Assembly: GCA_934525325.1 (NCBI GenBank) | Contig: CAKSZE010000016.1 | Location: 1-27,857, forward strand | DNA length: 27,857 nt | Direction of reading: 5' to 3' | From: an uncultured Faecalibacterium sp. | GTDB lineage: Bacteria; Bacillota; Clostridia; Oscillospirales; Ruminococcaceae | Part shown: one piece after another, positions 20,973 to 27,161 of the stretch | Position numbering within the stretch: the stretch's first letter is position 1 | Layout: every line of letters starts with the position of its first letter | The notes under the pieces: model-generated | What the model was told of the DNA's origin: nothing | What the model saw: only the letters and a program-made list of their open reading frames with translations | Databases searched by the model: none | Translations under genes and position numbers: made by a program

Positions 20973-21659
20973 TTACTCTGTCACGGTGTTGTCCCACGCA
21001 TTGATGAAGGTCTCAATGCCCTGACGGGTGTAAGCGTGCTTGATGGCGTCCTGATAGACTGCCAGTCCGGTGGTGACGATGTCGGCACCTGCCACAGCGC
21101 AGTCCACGATCTGCTTGGGGGTGCGGATGGCGGCGCAGATGATCTGCGTCTTGCCGTAGAAACCGTAGTTCTTGTAGATGTCCACGATGTCCTTGATATA
21201 CTGCTTGCAGTCCTCACCGTTGGCTTCCTTCCAGCCCAGGAAGGGAGAAACGAAGAGAGAACCATTCTTGGCAGGCCAGATGGCCTGTGCCGGGCTGAAC
21301 ACCAGCGTCACATTGGTGCGGATGCCTTCCTTCTCCAGACGGCGGGCCGCAGCCACGCCAGCCTCGGTGCAGGGGATCTTGATGACGAAGTTGCTGCAGA
21401 TGGCAGAAACCTTTCTGGCGGCAGCGATCATCTCCTCGGTGTCATCCAGATGGGGGTTGATCTCCACAGAGACCGGGAATTTCTCGTAGCCTTCCAGACC
21501 CTCTTCTTTGATCCAGTTGGCAATGTCGGTGATGGCAGTCAGGAAAGGCTTGCCGCTCAGCATGATGTGGCGGGGATTGGTGGTAACGCCGTCAATGCCG
21601 AAGGTGTTGTAAGCAAGCTTGATCTCGTCGAGTTTTGCGCTGTCCAGGAAGTACTTCAT
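20973..21659 (-). CDS. sftT: Small transaldolase, probable 6-deoxy-6-sulfofructose transaldolase
   Basis: First gene of operon A, 228 residues, of the TalC/FSA-type small transaldolases. It would cleave sulfofructose, release SLA and pass the three-carbon glycerone unit to glyceraldehyde-3-phosphate, giving fructose-6-phosphate. The Schiff-base lysine is Lys94 in FVIKIPCTEAG; the conserved Asp6 is in YFLDSA. Two normally invariant motifs deviate: TTNPS reads TTNPRH (Arg30, His31), and the phosphate-loop motif SPFVGR reads SPFLGWKE (Trp143). This suggests altered specificity. AAGGAG-like bases precede the ATG and the leader is about 150 bases long. Linkage with a sulfoquinovosidase makes the call strong. 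Confidence 0.92.
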   Translation of the reverse strand: MKYFLDSAKLDEIKLAYNTFGIDGVTTNPRHIMLSGKPFLTAITDIANWIKEEGLEGYEKFPVSVEINPHLDDTEEMIAAARKVSAICSNFVIKIPCTEAGVAAARRLEKEGIRTNVTLVFSPAQAIWPAKNGSLFVSPFLGWKEANGEDCKQYIKDIVDIYKNYGFYGKTQIICAAIRTPKQIVDCAVAGADIVTTGLAVYQDAIKHAYTRQGIETFINAWDNTVTE

Positions 21660-21675
21660 AGTCGTTTCTCCTTCT

Positions 21676-21696
21676 TTGATTAAAAGTGTTGATTAA
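21676..21696. promoter_or_regulatory. Two direct TTGATTAA half-sites in the operon A leader
   Basis: TTGATTAA occurs at 21676-21683 and 21689-21696, 13 bases apart, just upstream of the transaldolase ribosome binding site. The same 8-mer forms both arms of the operator at 21783-21807, so these may be auxiliary sites of the same regulator. Confidence 0.45.
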
Positions 21697-21782
21697 TTGT
21701 GTTTTGCAATCAGCTTTTCTTTTTTCTTCAACGATACGCTTCTTTTTTCAGGCTTTGGTTTTTTTCTACGCTAAGTTTCTTT

Positions 21783-21807
21783 AATTGATTAATAGTCTTA
21801 ATCAATT
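21783..21807. promoter_or_regulatory. Operator at the start site of the SQ operon
   Basis: AATTGATTAA-TAGTC-TTAATCAATT is a perfect 10-base inverted repeat with a 5-base centre. It covers about +6 to +30 relative to the start predicted from the promoter at 21819-21848, an ideal place for a repressor. The ROK protein at 10500-11705 is the best candidate. Confidence 0.7.
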
Positions 21808-21818
21808 GTTGTACCTGC

Positions 21819-21848
21819 ATTATACCGCCGTCCAAAGCAGATTGTCAA
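21819..21848 (-). promoter_or_regulatory. Main promoter of the SQ operon (operon A)
   Basis: On the minus strand TTGACA (21848-21843), 18 bases, then TATAAT (21824-21819) are both perfect consensus elements. Transcription should start near 21812, giving a leader of about 150 bases. A 6-base inverted repeat, AACATT-N7-AATGTT at 21870-21888, lies just upstream of the -35. Confidence 0.85.
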
Positions 21849-21969
21849 TACCTTAACATCAACTTTTACAACATTATCTTACAATGTTTAGGGATTTCTT
21901 TTGTGCTTATTGCACATTAGCGTTCACTTACTATCCGTCTCATGCGGTTTTTCCCTCCTTTCCCAATGA

Positions 21970-22068
21970 AACTTTTATTCCCAAGACCTGACCCCGGAAG
22001 GCACTTTCATCTGGCTGGCGGATGTGGAGCTAAAACCGTACCAGACACTGCTGGTAAAAAACAAATAA
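21970..22068 (+). pseudogene. C-terminal remnant of a deleted gene, possibly a glycoside hydrolase
   Basis: A rightward frame of 32 codons without start or ribosome binding site reads N-F-Y-S-Q-D-L-T-P-E-G-T-F-I-W-L-A-D-V-E-L-K-P-Y-Q-T-L-L, ends VKNK and a TAA, and is followed 10 bases later by a strong rightward terminator. An L-x-P-Y-x-T/A-x-x-L-type ending is common at the C-terminal beta-sandwich of glycosidases such as GH13 enzymes, but the fragment is too short to assign. A TGA lies directly upstream in frame, so the rest of the gene is gone. Confidence 0.5.
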
Positions 22069-22078
22069 GTAAAGCGAG

Positions 22079-22125
22079 AACCACCCCGGCAGCTTCCCAA
22101 AAGCGAAGCTGCCGGGGTGGTTTTT
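22079..22125 (+). terminator. Strong rightward terminator behind the gene remnant
   Basis: AACCACCCCGGCAGCTTC (22079-22096), an 8-base loop and its perfect complement (22105-22122), then T residues to 22125, form an 18-base-pair stem. It has no intact rightward gene in front of it and lacks a T-run on the other side, so it belonged to the deleted gene. Confidence 0.9.
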
Positions 22126-22230
22126 CAGCGATGCAATCGCGCAGCCTGCATCCATCAGATGCAGTTCACGGGTTTGGGTGTTCCCAACAAGCATTTTGCA
22201 GAGCAAAGTTCACGTTTGCGCAGCAACAAA

Positions 22231-23478
22231 TCAACCACCTTCATATTCTCCCCCGATCAGTGCCACAGCCACATCATTGACGTTGGTGCCGGTGGCTCCT
22301 GTGATGATAAGTCCCTCCACAGCTTGCAAGGCGTGGTAGGCATCGTTGTTTTTCAGGGTGTCGAACACGTTCCAGCCCTTTGCCGTCAGTGCGGCGGCGG
22401 TGTCACCGTCCACATAGCCGCCAGCGGCATCGGTGGGGCCGTCAGTGCCGTCGCTGCCCACGGAGAACACTGCGGCGTTCTGTCCCGCCAGCGCCGGAAC
22501 TGCGGCCAGTGCAAGCTCCTGATTGCGGCCGCCCAGACCCTTGCCGGTCAGGTGCACCACGGTTTCCCCGCCTGCAATAAAGGCCAGCTTTTTGCCCTGC
22601 CCCGCATGGGTGCGGGCGATAGACCCCAGAAAGCTGCCTGCCTCCTTGGCTTCGCAACAGAGCTGGTCGGTGAGGAGAATGGGCTCATAGCCCAGATCCC
22701 GGCAGGCTTTGGCGGCGGCAGCGCAAAGTTCTCGCACACTGCCGGTGATCTGAGTGGTCACGTTGTCGAGGACTTTTGGCGTCTCCTGTGCCAGCAGCGC
22801 CTTCGCCTGTTCCGACAGGTTCAGATGGTATTTCTCCGCAATGGCAATGGCCTTTGCACAGGTTGAGCAGTCCGGCACCGCCGGGCCACTGGCGATCATA
22901 TCCAGCGGGTCGCCCAGAATATCGCTGAGCACGATGCTGAACACCTTTGCCGGAGCACAGGCCTGCGCGAACCGTCCGCCTTTCACACTAGAAAGCCGCT
23001 TACGGATGGTGTTCATCTCCACGATATCGGCCCCACTGGCAAGGAGCTGGTTGGTGATATCCTGCAATTCCCCACCGGGGATAAGCGGCTTTTCAAACAA
23101 GGCACTGCCGCCGCCGGAAAGCAGAAACAGCACCGTGTCCTCTGCGGTCAGCCCCTGTACCAACGCCAGGGCTTTTTCGGTGGCTGCAAAGCTGTTTTCA
23201 TCCGGCACGGGATGGCCTGCCTCATAGCAATCCACACCGGTAATTTTGCCTTTGACGTGGTCGTACTTGGTCACCACCACGCCGCCATCCACCCGGCCCA
23301 GTGCTTCCACGGCGGCGTGTGCCATCTGCCATGCAGCCTTGCCCGCCGCCACTAGCAGCACCCTGCCGCCCCCCGGTTGAAAGGCTTTCAGTGCCCGGCG
23401 CACCGCTTCGTCCGGCAGCACCGCCTGAATGCTGGCACGGATGATCTCATCCGTATCTCGCCGCAATGTGGTATTCAT
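22231..23478 (-). CDS. Glycerate 2-kinase (MOFRL/GckA-TtuD family)
   Basis: A 415-residue cytoplasmic kinase that phosphorylates glycerate, feeding it into lower glycolysis as 2-phosphoglycerate. N-terminal features are VLLVAAGKAAWQMAHAAVE and LFLLSGGGSALFEKP, then NTIRKRLSSVKGGRFAQAC. The C-terminal MOFRL part has KGLGGRNQELALAAVPAL and VGSDGTDGPTDAAGG. The ATG at 23478 follows AAGGAGG. Its upstream neighbour, 27 bases away on the same strand, is a truncated dapA-like gene; together they look like the remains of a sugar-acid pathway. It is separated from operon A by the region with the strong operon A promoter, so a direct link with SQ use is not indicated. Confidence 0.93.
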   Translation of the reverse strand: MNTTLRRDTDEIIRASIQAVLPDEAVRRALKAFQPGGGRVLLVAAGKAAWQMAHAAVEALGRVDGGVVVTKYDHVKGKITGVDCYEAGHPVPDENSFAATEKALALVQGLTAEDTVLFLLSGGGSALFEKPLIPGGELQDITNQLLASGADIVEMNTIRKRLSSVKGGRFAQACAPAKVFSIVLSDILGDPLDMIASGPAVPDCSTCAKAIAIAEKYHLNLSEQAKALLAQETPKVLDNVTTQITGSVRELCAAAAKACRDLGYEPILLTDQLCCEAKEAGSFLGSIARTHAGQGKKLAFIAGGETVVHLTGKGLGGRNQELALAAVPALAGQNAAVFSVGSDGTDGPTDAAGGYVDGDTAAALTAKGWNVFDTLKNNDAYHALQAVEGLIITGATGTNVNDVAVALIGGEYEGG

Positions 23479-23505
23479 GAAACAGACCTCCTTACAGGGT
23501 ATCGG

Positions 23506-24075
23506 TTACAGCAGCCCGGCCTCGGTCATAGTGGTCACAAAGCCCTGCTTTGCAGCTCCCTCCGGGGTAGGCAGGGTGGGCAGATACGGTACGCCCACCT
23601 TGCGGCCCCGCAGATTTGCCATATCCTTGGCCGCCACCGGGAAACTGGCGGCATCCATGGAAAGACGCACCGGGTTCAGCTTGAACTGTGCTTCCAGACT
23701 GCCCGCCAGATCTCCGGCTGCAAATTTATTGTACACATCGGTAATAAACTCGGGCATAAAGTTGGCTGCGGTGCACACACCGCCCACAGCACCATGGCAG
23801 AGACTGGCGTACAGCAGGGTATCCTTGCCGCCAAAAACCTTGAAGCCCACATCCCGGGTTCGGCGGATGAACTCCGACGTCTGGGTGATGTCGCCGCTGG
23901 TGTCCTTCATGCCCACGATATTGGGTACGTTATGGGCCAGCTCCTCCACCAGCTTTGCGCTCATGGTGTAGCCCACCCGTCCGGGATTATTATACAGCAG
24001 CACCGGCGTTTCGGGAATACTTTCGGCAATGGTTTTGAAGTGGTTGTAGCACTTGTCGGGGCAACGCCCCTCCAT
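23506..24075 (-). pseudogene. 5'-truncated DapA/NAL-family aldolase
   Basis: About 180 C-terminal residues of a dihydrodipicolinate synthase/N-acetylneuraminate lyase-type barrel, normally about 290. The Tyr motif PVLLYNNPGRVGY, the Schiff-base lysine in IVGMKDTSGD, and FGGKDTLLYASLCHGAVGGV are intact. The first 110 or so residues, including the family's TGE/TLS motif, are missing: the homology starts at about CYNHFKTIAES. The ATG at 24075 has no ribosome binding site and the upstream DNA is a hairpin region with no trace of the missing part. It is most likely a deletion remnant, once co-transcribed with the glycerate kinase, probably as a 2-keto-3-deoxy sugar acid aldolase. Confidence 0.8.
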
Positions 24076-24102
24076 CTGCTATCGCAGACCGTTCTGCCGC
24101 TT

Positions 24103-24122
24103 AAAAGCCCCACCGGGGCTTT
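24103..24122 (-). terminator. Terminator after the flavoprotein gene
   Basis: AAAGCCCC-GGT-GGGGCTTTT on the minus strand is a compact G+C hairpin ending in T residues. It lies 140 bases downstream of the fumarate-reductase-like gene and at the breakpoint of the truncated dapA gene. Confidence 0.65.
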
Positions 24123-24177
24123 CATTGCTGCGCTGCGCTTCGCAAACGCGGTTCCACCCCAAACCCTGCTTAGAACG

Positions 24178-24220
24178 GACGAGGAGGAATTGTGTCAAAT
24201 TGACACAATTCCTCCTCGTC
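24178..24220. repeat. 43-base perfect palindrome downstream of the flavoprotein gene
   Basis: Two perfect 21-base arms (24178-24198 and 24200-24220) flank a single A. The left arm starts GACGAGGAGGAATTGTGTC. As RNA this would be a very stable hairpin, but neither side has a proper T-run (TCTTAATGTC on the right), so it is not a standard terminator. It lies 45 bases after the stop of the leftward flavoprotein gene and could act in 3'-end stability, as a protein site or as an insertion scar. Confidence 0.8.
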
Positions 24221-24264
24221 TCTTAATGTCTCTTAATTTTTATTCCTGTGGCTCTTGTTTGCGC

Positions 24265-26055
24265 TTAATTCGCTGCGTAAGCCGAAGCGTTGTTGCCCGC
24301 GATCCGGCCAAACACTACAAAATCGCACACGGCATTGCCGCCAATGCGGTTGCCGCCATGCACACCGCCGGTAGTTTCGCCAGCGGCATACAAACCAGGG
24401 ATCGCATTCCCCTGCGTATCAAGAACCTCTGCGTCTGTGTTGATCTTCAGGCCGCCCATGGTATGATGGATGCCCGGTGCGATTTTGATCGCGTAATAGG
24501 GTGCAGTAGACAGGTCAGCGTCCATACCGTTGTTGCGGCCAAACTCCTTGTCCTCGCCTGCTGCCACTGCTGCGTTCCAAGTATCCATCGTATCCACAAA
24601 GTTCTGGATGGCATCGCCCTCCAGTCCCATTGCTTTTGCCAGATCCTCGTAGTTGTCGGCAGAAACGGTCAGACCATTCTTAATATACTTCTGGCAGGAC
24701 TTCAGATCGTCCACGATACGCTGATCAAAAATAATATAGGCGTATGCACCCGGCTGCTCCAATTCTGCATTGGAAACAGCATCACGGGTAGCCAGATCGT
24801 TGCAGAAACGCTTGCCCTCGGCATTGACCAGAATACCGCCCATACTGCGCACGCTCTCCGAAACCAGCAGACCGGTTTCCTGATAAACGGTCGGATGCAG
24901 CTGGATCTGATCCATGTCCACCGTGTCAGCACCAATGGCTTCTGCCATCAGGATACCATCACCCGTAGCACCGGCGTGATTGGTGGTCACAGCATTGGCC
25001 AGTGCCGGATTGAAGCTGGCCATCAAATCAAAGTTCGCGCCAAAACCGCCGGTTGCAAGAATCACGCTCTTTGCATGGATGGTATAATCATGCTCTTTGC
25101 TCTCGGCCTTGATGCCAACCGCAGCACCATTTTCCGTCAGGATCTCGGTCGCTTCGGTGTTCAGCATGATCTGCACACCCAGCTTTTCTGCCTGCGCATT
25201 CAGCTTTTCAACCAGATAACTGCCAACTGCACTTCCATCTTCCGGCTCATGCAGATATTTGTGGGTAGTGCCGCCCGTTGCAGCGACTTTGGGCAGCGGA
25301 GCACCGATAGAATCCAGCCAATCGACCGCATCTGAACTTTCTTCCGCCATCACGGTCACTAAGCTGCGGTCGTTGATCTGATGGCCGCCATTCATGGTAT
25401 CCTCGATAAATTCGTCCACACCGCTGTCCGTAATGCCCAGTGCTTCCTGATATTTGGTGTCCGCCGCGTTCATGCCGCCCGTTGCTTTCAGGCTGTTGCC
25501 GCCCACGATGGGCATCTTTTCAACAACAATGACCTTGGCTCCATTTTCAGCGGCCTGTGCAGCAGCAGTCAAACCTGCACCGCCTGCACCAACGATCACC
25601 ACATCACAATCCAGGCTCTCGGCAGTTTTTTCCACTGCGGCATCGCTCGTCTGTGCAGCTGCAAATACGGATGTATCCAGCCCGGCACTGGTCAGAGCAG
25701 CTTTCACGGCTTCCTTCAGCGCATCGCTGGTGACCGTTGCACCGGCAATGCCATCTACGTTGTAGCTGTTTGCAGCCACCATGGTATCCGGCAGCTGTTC
25801 ACAGACCACAGAGCCGATACCCTGCGTTTCATTCTGCTCCTTCACGGTGATGGAGTAAATAGTAGTGGCATCTGCTGTGACTTCTACCACCACATCGCCT
25901 TCCATGCCCTTTGCCGAGCCAGTTGCAGTCACAGCGCCTTCTGCCACAGGTGCATTGCTGCTACTGCGGCTCTGATAAGTGACGAGCGCCAGCGCAACCA
26001 CTGCACAAGCAAGGACTGCTACAACAATGCGATACAGCATCTTGTTCTTTTTCAT
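24265..26055 (-). CDS. Membrane-anchored FMN/FAD reductase of the fumarate/urocanate reductase family
   Basis: A 596-residue flavoprotein that reduces a small unsaturated acid outside the membrane. The ATG at 26055 follows GGAGG; the frame is open nine codons further. Residues 5-26 are one hydrophobic helix after MKKNKMLYR, an uncleaved anchor or Sec signal. An FMN-binding domain (about 35-120) has DGIAGATVTS, with Thr107 the expected covalent FMN site. The FAD domain starts at VVIVGAGGAGLTAAAQA (about 150), with GGNSLKATGGMNA, and ends with HHTMGGLKINTDAEV and ETTGGVHGGNRIGGNA. No haem motif is present. The electron acceptor (fumarate, urocanate, acrylate-like) cannot be read. Likely an ApbE client and controlled by the divergent LysR gene. 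Confidence 0.88.
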   Translation of the reverse strand: MKKNKMLYRIVVAVLACAVVALALVTYQSRSSSNAPVAEGAVTATGSAKGMEGDVVVEVTADATTIYSITVKEQNETQGIGSVVCEQLPDTMVAANSYNVDGIAGATVTSDALKEAVKAALTSAGLDTSVFAAAQTSDAAVEKTAESLDCDVVIVGAGGAGLTAAAQAAENGAKVIVVEKMPIVGGNSLKATGGMNAADTKYQEALGITDSGVDEFIEDTMNGGHQINDRSLVTVMAEESSDAVDWLDSIGAPLPKVAATGGTTHKYLHEPEDGSAVGSYLVEKLNAQAEKLGVQIMLNTEATEILTENGAAVGIKAESKEHDYTIHAKSVILATGGFGANFDLMASFNPALANAVTTNHAGATGDGILMAEAIGADTVDMDQIQLHPTVYQETGLLVSESVRSMGGILVNAEGKRFCNDLATRDAVSNAELEQPGAYAYIIFDQRIVDDLKSCQKYIKNGLTVSADNYEDLAKAMGLEGDAIQNFVDTMDTWNAAVAAGEDKEFGRNNGMDADLSTAPYYAIKIAPGIHHTMGGLKINTDAEVLDTQGNAIPGLYAAGETTGGVHGGNRIGGNAVCDFVVFGRIAGNNASAYAAN

Positions 26056-26093
26056 GATTTCCTCCTGCTTTTTTCGTTCCAAAGAAAGATTTT

Positions 26094-26129
26094 CTTGTGA
26101 TATATTTCACAAGTAGCAGTATATCACAA
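26094..26129. promoter_or_regulatory. Nested dyads between the flavoprotein and LysR genes
   Basis: CTTGTGA-N6-TCACAAG (26094-26113) overlaps a second inverted repeat, TTGTGATATA (26095-26104) with TATATCACAA (26120-26129). A leftward -10 element TATACT (26123-26118) lies inside. This T-rich dyad layout in a divergent region is typical of LysR-type regulator sites. Confidence 0.6.
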
Positions 26130-26229
26130 CTTTTTCGATTCCAAAAATACCAATTTTTCATTTTTTCTATAGCTTATATGCATAGTACATGATAAAATAA
26201 AAGTACACGGAATAGGCAGGTGAATCTAT

Positions 26230-27120
26230 ATGGATTTCAAGGAACTAGAATATTTTTCCACTATTGTAAAATGCGGAAATCTTACCCATGCAGCGCGGCA
26301 ACTCTATGTCAGCCAGCCTACACTTTCTAAATTTTTGCAAAAGTTGGAAGAAGACCTTGGACTGGTTTTGTTTCAACGTGGGAGCCGCCGAATGAAGCTG
26401 ACCTATGCCGGGCAGCGGTACTATGCCCATGTGGAGCGTATCCTAAGCCAGAAGCGTGAGATGGATGCAGAGATGATGGATATTCTGCGTTCTGACCGGG
26501 GCGTTCTTTATGTTGGTATCCCACCGTTCCGATGCAGTTTTTCGCTGCCGAAGGTGCTGCCCATCTTCCACAAAGAGTTTCCGCAGGTACAGTTCCGCAT
26601 TGTAGAGGCCCCCAGTGCCGTACTTGACCAGAAATTGCTGAACGGCGAAATAGATCTGGCATTTTATATGTCCTTTGAACGAATAACTGGCTTGAGTTAT
26701 CAGGTCATGCACCGTGATAAGATGTACGCAATTTTATCGAAAGGGCATCCGTTAGAAGCAAAAGCTGCCCAAATCGGAGAGTTTTCGCTGGAGTGGCTGG
26801 CTGGACAGACTTTGCTTTTGCAAAATCGTACCCAGCGGCAGGGACAGTATATCCTTCAGGAACTGGAAAAGCGGCATATTCAGCCCGCCGAGATTTTGGA
26901 GAGCAGCAATATCCGTGCGGCGGCTGCATTGGCTGCAAATGGCTATGGAATTGGATTTTTGAGCGGAGAACTGCTGGAACATCTGGAACTTAATATTCCT
27001 TTCGGGGCATATCCTTTACAGCACTGTGCACTTCATATTGAGTCGGTGGCGGCATGGCGCACTGGTGACTATCTGCCGCGCTATGCACAAGCCTTCATCA
27101 AGCTGATGGAACAGGTATAA
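26230..27120 (+). CDS. LysR-type transcriptional regulator
   Basis: A 296-residue regulator of standard LysR length. The N-terminal winged HTH (about residues 1-60) reads MDFKELEYFSTIVKCGNLTH, then AARQLYVSQPTLSKFLQKLE and a wing with GLVLFQRGSRRMKLT. A linker helix and a type 2 periplasmic-binding-like effector domain from about residue 90 (VLYVGIPPF) follow. It diverges from the flavoprotein gene with nested dyads in between, so it probably controls that gene in response to the reductase's substrate. An AGGTG ribosome binding site precedes the ATG. The coding sequence is less G+C-rich than the SQ genes. Confidence 0.93.
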   Translation: MDFKELEYFSTIVKCGNLTHAARQLYVSQPTLSKFLQKLEEDLGLVLFQRGSRRMKLTYAGQRYYAHVERILSQKREMDAEMMDILRSDRGVLYVGIPPFRCSFSLPKVLPIFHKEFPQVQFRIVEAPSAVLDQKLLNGEIDLAFYMSFERITGLSYQVMHRDKMYAILSKGHPLEAKAAQIGEFSLEWLAGQTLLLQNRTQRQGQYILQELEKRHIQPAEILESSNIRAAAALAANGYGIGFLSGELLEHLELNIPFGAYPLQHCALHIESVAAWRTGDYLPRYAQAFIKLMEQV

Positions 27121-27160
27121 GAAAGCGCAGGAACATTTTCAAAATGCTTCTGCGCTTTCT
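27120..27160. terminator. Convergent hairpin between the LysR and PfkB genes
   Basis: AGAAAGCGCAG (27120-27130) and CTGCGCTTTCT (27150-27160) form a perfect 11-base-pair stem between two convergent stop codons. The T-tract is poor on the right (CTTATAT); the paired A/T bases of the stem may serve both directions. Confidence 0.65.
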
Positions 27161-27161
27161 C

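Larger units (their letters stand above)
21849..22230. other. Intergenic region upstream of operon A
   Basis: An A+T-rich 120 bases upstream of the promoter contain short inverted repeats (21870-21888; TGTGC-TTATT-GCACA near 21900). Then follow a gene remnant (21970-22068), its terminator (22079-22125) and about 100 bases of unassigned sequence before the glycerate kinase stop. No intact gene is seen. Confidence 0.6.

Noticed and set aside
19270..21024. A rightward open frame of about 580 codons opposite the isomerase and reductase genes
   Set aside because: It runs through three real genes on the other strand and shows no recognisable protein features.
21660..21811. Riboswitch in the 150-base leader of operon A
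   Set aside because: The leader is A+T-rich with repeated TTGATTAA sites but no conserved riboswitch core or terminator hairpin that I can recognise.
20071..23478. Galactarate/glucarate pathway (tartronate semialdehyde reductase plus glycerate kinase)
   Set aside because: The reductase sits in operon A behind a strong promoter, coupled to SQ genes, and its substrate loop is not of the SGG type; the glycerate kinase belongs to a separate transcript.
23377..25335. A rightward open frame of about 650 codons across glycerate kinase, dapA remnant and flavoprotein
   Set aside because: It crosses intergenic hairpins and unrelated genes; rich in His, Cys and Arg, as antisense translations are.
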